Shown in pieces: positions 26,893-34,583 of a stretch of 64,000 bases of DNA (its first letter is position 1; the number at the start of each line of letters is the position of its first letter). The stretch is taken from positions 186,001 through 250,000 of the forward strand of contig NZ_JAFEWE010000008.1 of assembly GCF_017355785.1 (NCBI RefSeq), given 5' to 3'. This stretch comes from Desertivirga arenae. Its GTDB lineage: Bacteria > Bacteroidota > Bacteroidia > Sphingobacteriales > Sphingobacteriaceae. The position numbers and the translations under genes are program-made. The notes under the pieces were generated by a model. That model was not told where the DNA came from. It was given only the letters and a program-made list of their open reading frames with translations, and did no database searches.

Positions 26893-27528
26893 ATGGCATC
26901 ATTTGATATTTCCAAATCAATAAAGATCACAGAAGCCATGGTAGAAGAAAGCAAAAAAAGCACTACCAGGGACAAGTATACAAGAATGCTTCCTGACGAA
27001 TCATTCGTAAAGAATGAATATGGGAAGATTTTTGAAATTGAAACCACTAATACATACCAAAGAATAAAAGTAGCTGCTGATGACGATCAAATTGCCTTGC
27101 TGCTCAAATTAGGCGAAAACCTACAGCCCCCGTATTTTATTCTCTACGTTCTGCTTATCCCAAGGCAGGGAAATGAAAAGGGAAGGTACCAATCAGAAAT
27201 AATTGAAGATATTATTGATCTAGGATTATTCCTGCATAAATTCAAAGATTTCCTCGAGACGGATGGAAGGCACCATATTTGGATCGGTACAGTAGACAAC
27301 TCGGGGCTACTGATTTACGATCAGCATAATGTGATCTATTCATACGGGCAATTGAACAACCAATTAGCGACCTTAAGGAAAGAAGGCTTTCAAGAGCAAG
27401 CTTTTTCCTTTCCGGTACCTCATGCTCATCATTATTATTCCGAGAACGATAGTTATGAAGACGAGCTTTTAGGCTATTGGGAATGGGAAATCTTTCCACT
27501 AACGGATCAGGATACCTATGAGAATTGA
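26893..27528 (+). CDS. Hypothetical protein, immunity-like context
   Basis: This 211-residue acidic cytoplasmic protein has no recognised domain. Notable parts are a middle hydrophobic strand 'PYFILYVLLIPRQ', a predicted helix 'EIIEDIIDLGLFLHKFKDFL', and a His-rich 'VPHAHHYY' before an acidic, Trp-containing C-terminus ('YWEWEIFPL'). Size, solubility and neighbours resemble polymorphic-toxin immunity proteins, but this is inference from position. Confidence 0.6.
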   Translation: MASFDISKSIKITEAMVEESKKSTTRDKYTRMLPDESFVKNEYGKIFEIETTNTYQRIKVAADDDQIALLLKLGENLQPPYFILYVLLIPRQGNEKGRYQSEIIEDIIDLGLFLHKFKDFLETDGRHHIWIGTVDNSGLLIYDQHNVIYSYGQLNNQLATLRKEGFQEQAFSFPVPHAHHYYSENDSYEDELLGYWEWEIFPLTDQDTYEN

Positions 27529-27639
27529 AAGTCGAAGACTAATAAGGAGGCGGAAAGAACTTCTTCATTAAAACGTCCCTGATAGTCTAGAAGGATTGGC
27601 GCGAAAGAAAAAACAAAAGGCTAATCACACCATGATAAA

Positions 27640-28158
27640 ATGAAAGAACTCCTTATTAAAATATCTCAATTAGCAATACGCCGGGCAGATCCCAATATCA
27701 TAATCAAAGAAGAACAAAAACAAACAGGTTGGCTTGGAAATGCTCCTGCAACTATAGAAGAAATTGACGAACTCGAAACCCGTTTGAATGTTAGATTTCC
27801 GGAAGATTATAAAGAGTTCCTTAATTTATGTAATGGATTTTCCGCTCCAAATCATATCGAACCATCTTTCCTGCCTGCACAAGAAGTCACGTGGTTAAAA
27901 GATGTTGATCCCTCTTTGGTGGAGATTTGGAATACTGAAGAGCTACGGGATATTGGACAACAATTAGAGCGAAGTATAATTATCGCAGGGATAGAGGAGG
28001 AGCAATATTTATTGTTGATTCCTCCATTTGAACACGTAGGTTGGAGTTACTGGAAGTTTGCAAATTGGCATCCCGGGGAGCATGCGTATGGAGGGTTGGA
28101 AGAATACTTTAAGGATGTACTAACTTTTATGGAGGATCTAGAAAATAAAGAGAACTAA
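27640..28158 (+). CDS. SMI1/KNR4 (SUKH) family protein
   Basis: The 172-residue protein shows the SUKH core: 'TIEEIDELETRLNVRFPEDY' followed by 'FLNLCNGF', then 'WNTEELRDIGQQLERSIIIAG' and 'WKFANWHPGEHAYGGLEEYF' toward the end. SUKH proteins in bacteria are often immunity proteins against contact-delivered nuclease or other toxins. No toxin gene is adjacent, so its partner may lie elsewhere or on a competitor. Confidence 0.88.
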   Translation: MKELLIKISQLAIRRADPNIIIKEEQKQTGWLGNAPATIEEIDELETRLNVRFPEDYKEFLNLCNGFSAPNHIEPSFLPAQEVTWLKDVDPSLVEIWNTEELRDIGQQLERSIIIAGIEEEQYLLLIPPFEHVGWSYWKFANWHPGEHAYGGLEEYFKDVLTFMEDLENKEN

Positions 28159-28222
28159 ATGGGCTGCTAAAGAATCAATATTTAATGCTGTACTGCTTGG
28201 ACCTAATTAAACTTATTTTAAA

Positions 28223-28381
28223 ATGAAAGGCCTCTTACTTACAATCTTAGCTTCCTTCTTCATTCAGCTTACAAATGCGCGTAACTTTCCTTATAATAGC
28301 GAGTTTAATTCAAGCCATTGCCTAATAAGTAGTAGAGAATGCTTAACCCAACCAATAAAACAACCTTTTTTAAGCTGCTAA
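28223..28381 (+). CDS. Short signal-peptide ORF, probably a gene stub
   Basis: This 52-codon frame encodes a clear signal peptide ('GLLLTILASFFIQLTNA') and then loses protein character where it runs into the next gene in another frame. It may be the 5' stub of a secreted-protein gene lost by a deletion, or a small secreted peptide. The overlap with the real gene at 28339 favours the stub reading. Confidence 0.35.
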   Translation: MKGLLLTILASFFIQLTNARNFPYNSEFNSSHCLISSRECLTQPIKQPFLSC

Positions 28382-28851
28382 ACCGTGACTTGTCGCTATC
28401 AGAATTTGAAACCTGGATTTATAAGCATGAAGCCATCCTCGAATCTGAATTACCAGCGGAACAATACTTTACCTTAATCTCGTTTAATTATAACCAGAGA
28501 GACGCTCGCGCAGAACTGCAAACAGTAATAGAATCATATATTAATACTGAAGAATTCAATATCTGGAGAACCAAAGAATTACTATCCCGGATCGTAAATG
28601 AGCAAATAGACTTAGTTCTTGCTACAAGAAGGCTTAGGGCTCCATATTATGAAATGGCTGAAAAGTACCTTCCTGAAAAGCTTGCGATTGGTTACGAAAG
28701 CGTTCTGGACGACATTCCTATTCCGGAAGAGTATCATCAATGGGATCCAGTTGCCTTAAAAATGAAATTGAAAGTCGTAGAGTCTTACAAAGAGGACCTG
28801 CTAAAAGATGCCAGGGAAACGTATGACTTTCTATCCGGGAAGGAACATTAA
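28339..28851 (+). CDS. Hypothetical protein, paralogue of the gene at 35568
   Basis: The 170-residue, mostly helical acidic protein has no recognised domain. Its first ~75 residues parallel the protein at 35568-36158: 'LSLSEFETWIYKHEAILESE' here aligns with 'CTLPDFEKWVYATRELEEEL' there, followed in both by LPA..Y..LIS.NYN. The C-terminal halves differ more. Two diverged copies 7 kb apart inside a region of immunity-like genes suggest a small immunity-type family. Function is unknown. Confidence 0.65.
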   Translation: MLNPTNKTTFFKLLNRDLSLSEFETWIYKHEAILESELPAEQYFTLISFNYNQRDARAELQTVIESYINTEEFNIWRTKELLSRIVNEQIDLVLATRRLRAPYYEMAEKYLPEKLAIGYESVLDDIPIPEEYHQWDPVALKMKLKVVESYKEDLLKDARETYDFLSGKEH

Positions 28852-29177
28852 TTTTCTCCCCATTAATCTATCTACTCTCTTTAGCCACTCCAAACTTATT
28901 AGGCTGCAAATCCTCTTGGAGTCTTCCTTCGTTGTATCTATTTACTTATAAGCTCCTGGCCAACTAAGAAAATTAATACAACTACCTATATAAAACGGAT
29001 ATAAATTCGAAATTTTTATCTTATATTTATATTCAACAATTGTTATATAAAACACTGTAATCTAATAATCTATGAGCATTTAATTAACGCTTTTTTGCGT
29101 ACTCTTTACCCATAATGATCATCCGATCATGTACATTCAATTCTACTATTCTAAAACCTATTAAACCCATTGTAGCG
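28852..29177. other. AT-rich intergenic region before the HTH gene
   Basis: No gene is seen. The part from about 28970 to 29095 is very AT-rich and likely holds the promoter of the HTH gene. A short inverted repeat, TGATC-ATCC-GATCA, lies at about 29116-29129, shortly before that gene. Confidence 0.4.
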
Positions 29178-29600
29178 ATGAAAAGAAACAACGCTAAGCA
29201 AAGCCCTGCAATAAGTATAAGAACAAAGAAACGCATGATCAGAGTATGTAGAGCTCTTGATGCCCTGGAAATTAATACTGGATCGATAGCTGAAAACCTG
29301 ATTGCTATTTTCTCCAAGCTTGATGAAAAACACGAAAGGGAGGAGACTCAAAATAGAGAAGTACAAGTTCTTATGTTAAGTAAGAAGAAGCAGCAGGAGT
29401 TTCGGGAAAGCTGGCTGGACAGGCAAGAGGTGATGCAACTGATGCCTATAAGTGATCGCAGCTTGTATGATTTGACCAAGAGAGGTGATTTACCTTCTTA
29501 TACCTTTAAAGGCAAGTTATTTTTTAAACTCTCGGATGTTGAAGCACTAATGAAAAGGAGAGGTGGAGGTGATGGAGGCGAGAGAAGAATTGCGGTTTGA
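29178..29600 (+). CDS. Excisionase-like helix-turn-helix protein
   Basis: From ATG 29178 the protein has 140 residues. The C-terminal half has a MerR/excisionase-type HTH: 'LDRQEVMQLMPISDRSLYDL', 'RGDLPSYTFKGKLFF' and 'LSDVEALMKRR'. The N-terminal half is helical. Such proteins are common in Bacteroidota mobile elements, where they regulate excision or element genes. The longer frame from 29115 adds 21 residues without conserved character. A 28-base stretch from its middle recurs at 36811. Confidence 0.8.
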   Translation: MKRNNAKQSPAISIRTKKRMIRVCRALDALEINTGSIAENLIAIFSKLDEKHEREETQNREVQVLMLSKKKQQEFRESWLDRQEVMQLMPISDRSLYDLTKRGDLPSYTFKGKLFFKLSDVEALMKRRGGGDGGERRIAV

Positions 29601-29621
29601 TATTGTTAACTGCCTCAAGAA

Positions 29622-29656
29622 AGCAAAGGTCTGGGTTGTTGCCCGGACCTTTTGCT
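29622..29656 (+). terminator. Hairpin after the HTH gene
   Basis: AAAGGTCTGGG (about 29624-29634) pairs with CCCGGACCTTT with one G-T pair, and the stem extends with GC on both sides. It lies 21 bases after the stop. There is no T-run behind it, so it may be an RNA-stability hairpin rather than a strong terminator. Confidence 0.45.
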
Positions 29657-29717
29657 GTTATGTCCGTGTCAAGGATCATCTCCTTTTGTTTCAGGACATT
29701 CTTCCTTCTCGACATCG

Positions 29718-29765
29718 ATGAATGAGTGAATGAGTGAATGAATGAATGAATTAGTGAATGAGTGG
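29718..29765. repeat. Imperfect tetranucleotide repeat (GAAT/GAGT)
   Basis: About twelve tandem units alternate between GAAT, GAGT and one ATTA-like variant. It lies between the HTH gene and the broken DUF6266 gene and is in no credible coding frame. Confidence 0.7.
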
Positions 29766-29823
29766 TACAATTCTAACCCTTTATATGAAGAAGGGGCTGT
29801 CTACTTCCAAACAGCCCAGTTCC

Positions 29824-30471
29824 TTAGGCAAGTATGGTCACTTTGCCTCCGTAATAGGTACGGGTCACTTCTTTTCCATTCACAGACACCAGGAATAGAT
29901 ATGTTTCTACGTCCTTGCTTTCCCATTCTGCAGGAAGTGGCATGCTCAGTGCTGCATTCTCTCGAGTAGCATCGCCAAGAGTATATTCCACTTCATCCAG
30001 CTCAGGGCAGAAGGCCATAGTGAACACCTTATCTGTTTTATCGGACTTTCCCTTGCCAGAGTTATCGGTCCAGCTAAAATCTACTTTCAAACCAGCTGCT
30101 GCAGCTACCGCCAGGTTGGACGGCAAAGGCAATACTCCGCTGCTCAAGCTAACCGACGGAAAGTCGACCGTAAAGTCCGGAAAGCTACCGGTGATGGCAT
30201 TCTTCAAGTTTTCCGACAAAGCTACGTTGTGCCCCGTTGCCTTCACTGCCAGGTTCTAATAGCCCACTGTAGTTAGGGGTCGCAAAGGATTCATAAAAGC
30301 TGTCATGAGTGCAAAGCGCACTTGCTGCTCCAGCTGAGCCTGTGTAGGCACCCTGTTCTTGTTGATCTTTGGCAAGCTTTTCAGGTAGTCAATACCGCGC
30401 CAGCTGCTTCCTACTACATTACCAATCTTTCCGTAAAAGTTTCCAAAAATTCCATTGCTAAATTTTCCCAT
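29824..30471 (-). pseudogene. DUF6266 family gene broken by an in-frame TAG
   Basis: The first 71 codons ('GKFSNGIFGNFYGKIGNVVG', 'RGIDYLKSLPKINKNRVPTQ') match the start of DUF6266 proteins, which are common in Pedobacter-like genomes. A TAG at 30256-30258 stops the frame after 'TTVGY'. The same frame continues with 'NLAVKATGHNVALSENLKNA' to the natural C-terminus 'YYGGKVTILA'. Read through, the product is 215 residues, the usual size. The family function is unknown. Confidence 0.82.
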
Positions 30472-30588
30472 GATGTTAAAAAATAAAAGTTAAACAATCT
30501 GTTAATTGGCCTCAATTACCGGTAATCTTCGAAAGCCTGAGACAAAAGTAGAGAGGGTTTTTGAGGTTTTTACCATGCTCAGAAGCCC

Positions 30589-30634
30589 TTGCGGCCTTTT
30601 GCGGCTATTTGCGGGCTTTTGCGGAGAATTGCGG
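30589..30634. repeat. Five TTGCGG motifs at exact 10-base spacing
   Basis: TTGCGG starts at 30589, 30599, 30609, 30619 and 30629, each followed by four variable bases. Only the hexamer is conserved, so this is a row of like sites on about one face of the helix, not a simple copied tandem repeat. Confidence 0.8.
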
Positions 30635-30650
30635 AAGGATGGGTGATTTC

Positions 30651-30720
30651 TTCGAGACTTGTTCGAGAAAAGGGGGTACCTTGTTCGAAAATCTTCGAAG
30701 CCCTTTCGAAGTTGCCTCGA
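30651..30720. repeat. TTCGA motifs spaced by helical turns
   Basis: TTCGA starts at 30651, 30662, 30684, 30694 and 30705, with CTCGA at 30716. Gaps are 11, 22, 10, 11 and 11 bases. Three of the copies are TTCGAA, a palindrome. Confidence 0.7.
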
Positions 30721-30761
30721 ACCTGTCCCGAAGGTGACCCTAATTTGGTACCTCGTGTCTA

Positions 30762-30830
30762 GTCCTAGTATAGCTTTACACTCGTCCTGGATTAATTTGA
30801 CATCGTCCTGAATAGGACTTAACATATCCT
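30762..30830. repeat. GTCCT/ATCCT motifs at ~21-base spacing
   Basis: GTCCT starts at 30762, 30784 and 30805, and ATCCT at 30826; the gaps are 22, 21 and 21 bases. The middle two share the longer text TCGTCCTG. Confidence 0.5.
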
Positions 30831-31120
30831 GATCAAGGATTACATCGATCTTTCCTTGACTACCTTCTTAATCTCTGATTTTAGTATAAAAAAATGCCCT
30901 TTATTTCTTACTGACAACCTCAGTTCATCCCTTGTACGAAACCCTTGCGCACGCGTGGATATTAAGGAAACCAGGTCTAAACTACCATGACATATAGCAG
31001 GCTTTTAAGTGTTGTATTTCAGTTAAATAGATGGCTTTATGGTTCCCTTTTTTATTGGAAATGAATTAGTTTCGACACCTGAATAATTTAAATTTTTATC
31101 ACCAATTAAATTCTGGTCTT

Positions 31121-32341
31121 ATGAACCTTCTCTTACAATTAGAAGTGGAAGTGGAGCACTTCCGCAAAAACCTTGACCGCTGCATCAGCAATAACCTGCC
31201 CTACGCGGAAATCATTCATGAGGCAGAGCGTTTAAAGGCTCAACTGAAAGATTGCTATTTCCAACCGGGGTCTAAATTGGAGTTTCGCAAATTCACCGAA
31301 TTTCACTTGATTAAGCTTTCTGAACTATTGGAAACCATTAGGGAAGCGCCCAGCGCTATGGCTGCCCAATCCGATCCATCAGCGCAACTTCATTGGGAAG
31401 AGATCATACCCGATATTTTAGTGGTCTATCACAAGCTTCGGGCACTATTGGCCTTCGTTTATGAAGTCTTCGGAAAGTATCTCCCCAAGGATCACTATAT
31501 TCCTGAAGTAAGCCAGCAGCTTTTTATTAAGGAAGTATTGGGTAATAAGGAGGAGATCAGGAAAAGACTGCAGCACTCAGATTCACAATTAACATCATTG
31601 CTATTACAACCCTTTGTAGACTTTGTGCATCATAAAGAGCTGCGAACCTGGCACCAAATCAATTATTGCCGAGCTCTTTACTTGGAATTTCAAGAATTTG
31701 GACCTGAAGAACCTACTAAAAGTCGAGAGGAAATTATCCGCTTTCTGGTAAAATTGAATTACAATTCCCCTGATTATTATAGCTTTTGTATAGGCCTGAT
31801 CAAGAAGGAGGAGGTGTATCCTTCTATCACCCGTCTGGAACACCTCAGGAAGGAAGTGGGTCAGATTCAGGTTAAAAGGGGTATGCAGTATCGACGAGAT
31901 ATGAAGAGCATTAAAAAGCAAATTCAGCGCTGGATAGATGAAGAAATTGAGTTTCTTAAGTGTACTAATCCTCATGACTTATTCGGAGGAATAAATCAGG
32001 AAAACAAGAAAACTCCAGTGATTGCAGAATTGGAAAAAATTTTAAGCTTTATGTCGGTAGATGAAATGGCTGCAAAGGCCTTTGTGGAAGTTAAAATTGG
32101 TTTGTATCGCTATCAGGATCATGAAGAAGCATTTTTTTCGAATATGGTTAGTGCTTACCATACTTCCTACGCTAAAAACATATCGAAAGATAGCTTTGCA
32201 AATAAATTCTATAAACCTGAACCTACCCAATTGATCAAAGTAAAAAACAACTATTTTAAAGGAATTAAATTTATAAATAAATACCTCGCAAGTCGCAGAC
32301 AATCAGTGGGGGTTGTTCAGCCTCAGCAACCCCTTCTATAG
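31121..32341 (+). CDS. RteC-like mobile-element regulator
   Basis: The 406-residue protein resembles RteC, which controls excision of Bacteroides conjugative transposons. Similar parts are 'FLVKLNYNSPDYYSFCIGLI', a long basic helix ('YRRDMKSIKKQIQRWIDEEI'), and the C-terminal 'NISKDSFANKFYKPEPTQLI' and 'NYFKGIKFINKYL'. The N-terminal ~200 residues are helical. The neighbours (HTH protein, replication-type genes) fit an integrative element, but no integrase or transfer genes are in the window. Confidence 0.75.
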   Translation: MNLLLQLEVEVEHFRKNLDRCISNNLPYAEIIHEAERLKAQLKDCYFQPGSKLEFRKFTEFHLIKLSELLETIREAPSAMAAQSDPSAQLHWEEIIPDILVVYHKLRALLAFVYEVFGKYLPKDHYIPEVSQQLFIKEVLGNKEEIRKRLQHSDSQLTSLLLQPFVDFVHHKELRTWHQINYCRALYLEFQEFGPEEPTKSREEIIRFLVKLNYNSPDYYSFCIGLIKKEEVYPSITRLEHLRKEVGQIQVKRGMQYRRDMKSIKKQIQRWIDEEIEFLKCTNPHDLFGGINQENKKTPVIAELEKILSFMSVDEMAAKAFVEVKIGLYRYQDHEEAFFSNMVSAYHTSYAKNISKDSFANKFYKPEPTQLIKVKNNYFKGIKFINKYLASRRQSVGVVQPQQPLL

Positions 32342-32390
32342 TTTTTTTTCTAACTTTTTTTTACCTCTGCTTTTGAAAATTAACAAAAGT

Positions 32391-32537
32391 ATGATGAGAA
32401 AATTCAAAGGCGACCGCCTGGCGCGAGTTTTTCCTGAGTTGCAGCGAAAACCTCACAATCAATTTAAAAGAGAATTACAAATCCACCGTAATCTGGTTTG
32501 CCAGAAGCAGAAACTTAAAAGAGCACAACACTTATGA
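32391..32537 (+). CDS. Small basic protein coupled to the DnaD-like gene
   Basis: This 48-residue protein is rich in Arg, Lys and Gln ('RKFKGDRLARVFPELQRKPH'). Its TGA overlaps the next gene's start in an ATGA, which favours translational coupling and supports it being real. The longer frame from 32313 starts inside the RteC-like gene and adds a hydrophobic, low-complexity stretch, so ATG 32391 is preferred. Function is unknown. Confidence 0.5.
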   Translation: MMRKFKGDRLARVFPELQRKPHNQFKRELQIHRNLVCQKQKLKRAQHL

Positions 32538-33202
32538 ATTACATTCTGCACCTGAATGGCTTTTTTAAAAAAGCTAATGCTGATCCGCGGATGACGGCCT
32601 ATCACATTAGTTTATACATGGCCATCTTCCAACTTTGGAATGCTGTTCACTTCAAAAACCTTTTTTATGTAAACCGGCAGGAGTTAATGGAACTGTCGAA
32701 AATAGGTTCTACTACGACCTATCACCATCACCTGAAAGATCTGGACACCTGGAAATACATCCAATATTTCCCTTCCAAAAACATCTCCTTAGGAAGTCGC
32801 ATTCGTTGCCTCACATTTACTACAAGCAGTCGCACAAGTAAAGCTACATGCGATGATACCAATGCTGAAGCAAGCGGTGTTCTACGACTGGTATCTTCTA
32901 ATAAACAAGTTGAAACAGTAGAAAACTGTACAAACACCTTTTCATTAAAAATTATTAAAAAGTTTTTCGAGGATAATGGTTCAAGCAGCAGGGAGGCCAA
33001 GAAGTTCTTTGACTATTACCAGGCTCAGGATTGGAAAATTAACCATGAGCCTATCAGCAATTGGGAAGCTCCAGCACTCAGCTGGATTGCCAGGCAAAAG
33101 GAATTTTCGAAGAAGTCTGGCCGTAAGTCAGTACCCTCCGCAAAGAGAACTTTAAAACTTGAATCCACCACGCAAACTAAACAATATGACGAACCTTTGT
33201 AA
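32534..33202 (+). CDS. DnaD-like replication protein of a mobile element
   Basis: The 222-residue protein has an N-terminal winged-helix-like part ('YHISLYMAIFQLWNAVHFKN', 'LMELSKIGSTTTYHHHLKDL'). Its C-terminal segment ('IIKKFFEDNGSSSREAKKFF', 'INHEPISNWEAPALSWIARQ') resembles DnaD-type replication initiators. The next gene, overlapping by 17 bases, encodes a DnaC-like ATPase. The pair looks like a helicase-loading module used by a plasmid, phage or integrative element. The assignment is by layout and motif style. Confidence 0.7.
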   Translation: MNYILHLNGFFKKANADPRMTAYHISLYMAIFQLWNAVHFKNLFYVNRQELMELSKIGSTTTYHHHLKDLDTWKYIQYFPSKNISLGSRIRCLTFTTSSRTSKATCDDTNAEASGVLRLVSSNKQVETVENCTNTFSLKIIKKFFEDNGSSSREAKKFFDYYQAQDWKINHEPISNWEAPALSWIARQKEFSKKSGRKSVPSAKRTLKLESTTQTKQYDEPL

Positions 33203-33875
33203 TCAAAATATTCCAGGCCAAGTTGCTACCAAACTTGCTGAGGATAAAGGCTGCAACCCTGTAACAGCCGTAAAATACCTCAACTTCAACGACATCATCG
33301 AAGATTTTAACAGGAACGGCAGTAATCTATTTCGCAAAGTATATCAGTTCGATAAAAAAGATTATAGTGCGATATACAAAACGGCGGTCTATGCTTATCA
33401 AGACCAGGAGCACGCCAAAGAACTGGGAATAGATCTTGGGAAGGGTTTGTTCATCGTGGGACCGATTGGCTGCGGTAAAACTTCCCTGATGCAATTGCTG
33501 CAGTACATGAAGATCCTTCCTTCCCCTTACCACATCGTGTCTGTTCGTGATATATGCCTGCAGTTTTCAGAAAAGGGGGTTAAGGTGATCAAAGAGTACG
33601 GAGCGACAAATCAGAAACAACCACCGATCTTCTGCTTCGATGACTTAGGTGGTGAGCCCATCACCCGCCATTATGGATCACAAACTAACGTGATGCAAGA
33701 GATCCTGCTGTCTCGCTATGATCTTTTTGTCCAAAAGAGAATTCCTACACACGTTACCACCAATCTTTCAGCCTCTGAACTGGAAAGCAAGTACGGCAGC
33801 CGGGTGCGATCACGCCTGAGAGAAATGTTCAACCTTATTTCCTTTCCGGCGGACTCTTACGATAAACGGCGATAG
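33186..33875 (+). CDS. DnaC/IstB-like AAA+ ATPase (putative helicase loader)
   Basis: The 229-residue protein has Walker A 'IVGPIGCGKTSLMQLLQ', Walker B 'PPIFCFDDLGGEP', a sensor-like 'THVTTNLSASELESKYG' and the arginine-rich 'SRVRSRLREMFNLISFP' typical of DnaC-type loaders. ATG 33186 is chosen; the frame from TTG 33159 lies deeper in the preceding gene. It should load a replicative helicase with the DnaD-like partner, an inference from gene order. Confidence 0.82.
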   Translation: MTNLCNQNIPGQVATKLAEDKGCNPVTAVKYLNFNDIIEDFNRNGSNLFRKVYQFDKKDYSAIYKTAVYAYQDQEHAKELGIDLGKGLFIVGPIGCGKTSLMQLLQYMKILPSPYHIVSVRDICLQFSEKGVKVIKEYGATNQKQPPIFCFDDLGGEPITRHYGSQTNVMQEILLSRYDLFVQKRIPTHVTTNLSASELESKYGSRVRSRLREMFNLISFPADSYDKRR

Positions 33876-33889
33876 GAGTCACGTGTCAG

Positions 33890-33914
33890 CCTTTCTCCCG
33901 CTATGGGAGAGAGG
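33890..33914. repeat. Inverted repeat after the ATPase gene
   Basis: CCTTTCTCCC pairs with GGGAGAGAGG across a 5-base loop (nine pairs plus one G-T). It lies 14 bases after the ATPase stop and may be a processing or termination hairpin. Confidence 0.5.
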
Positions 33915-33965
33915 CCCGAGGCAGTGAGCGTAAATAACTACTTAATAAACAAATCCTTAGTATAC

Positions 33966-34583
33966 ATGGAAAACCTTATGTCAGAAACAATTCAGCCCAT
34001 TTTAAAACTTCAGCATCGTTTAAACATTACCATTAGCAACCTTTACTACATGGCCTTTAGCGTGGGGCTGCAGTGGGAATGGCAGGAACTTAAGAGCGAG
34101 ATCAAAGGCCGGGGATGGTTACCCTTAGATATGGCCCATTTAAAGGTAATAGAACACCCGGCAGTTCCGGGGATTATCCAGATGATAGAAATCCTGGAGG
34201 AAGCCAGGGAAAAGCTTCCTGAAAATGATACCGCCAGTAACATAGAGGGTACATCTTCTCTTGATGATGGTCCCGTTCAAGAGGGATGGCTATCGGAAGA
34301 TTACAGTGAGGAAGAAAATATGGATATGTGGCAACAGAATCTGTTTGTTGATCTGCTTTCGGTTTTTGAAGCCTGTTGGTACCTGGAAAATGGAAGCCAT
34401 CCCAGCATTCCTGTTTACGACCAGTTTGACAAGATGTATTTCAACGCAAAACTTCAGATTTACAGTGATACCGATATCGTAGCAATGGTGATTGCTGCTT
34501 TGAATAGCCTATTAAGGGTTAACTGGAAGTCGGTATATGTAGAGAAAGAAATGAATTTGGTAAAAGAAAAATATATTCTATAA
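33966..34583 (+). CDS. Hypothetical mobile-element protein
   Basis: The protein (205 residues from ATG 33966) is helical and acidic, with 'FSVGLQWEWQELKSEIKGRG' near the N-terminus and 'FVDLLSVFEACWYLENG' in the second half. There are no signal peptide, membrane segment or known motif. It follows the DnaC-like gene and is probably part of the same element. The frame is open from 33903, but that start lies in a hairpin and adds no conserved sequence. Confidence 0.6.
   Translation: MENLMSETIQPILKLQHRLNITISNLYYMAFSVGLQWEWQELKSEIKGRGWLPLDMAHLKVIEHPAVPGIIQMIEILEEAREKLPENDTASNIEGTSSLDDGPVQEGWLSEDYSEEENMDMWQQNLFVDLLSVFEACWYLENGSHPSIPVYDQFDKMYFNAKLQIYSDTDIVAMVIAALNSLLRVNWKSVYVEKEMNLVKEKYIL

Larger units (their letters stand above)
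30472..31120. promoter_or_regulatory. Noncoding divergent region with three families of phased repeats
   Basis: This region lies between the divergent DUF6266 and RteC-like genes. An open minus-strand frame at 30502-30825 exists, but its Arg/Lys/Pro-rich product simply translates the repeats, so it is not called as a gene. The repeat families are listed separately. Transcription of the RteC-like gene probably starts near the AT-rich text at about 31070-31110. Confidence 0.5.

Noticed and set aside
29742-29969. Plus-strand ORF starting in the tetranucleotide repeat
   Set aside because: It lies antisense to the well-recognised DUF6266 coding sequence and its start is inside the repeat.
30502-30825. 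Minus-strand 107-codon ORF as a gene
   Set aside because: Its product only mirrors the phased repeats, is low in normal protein character, and has no coupling or recognisable family.
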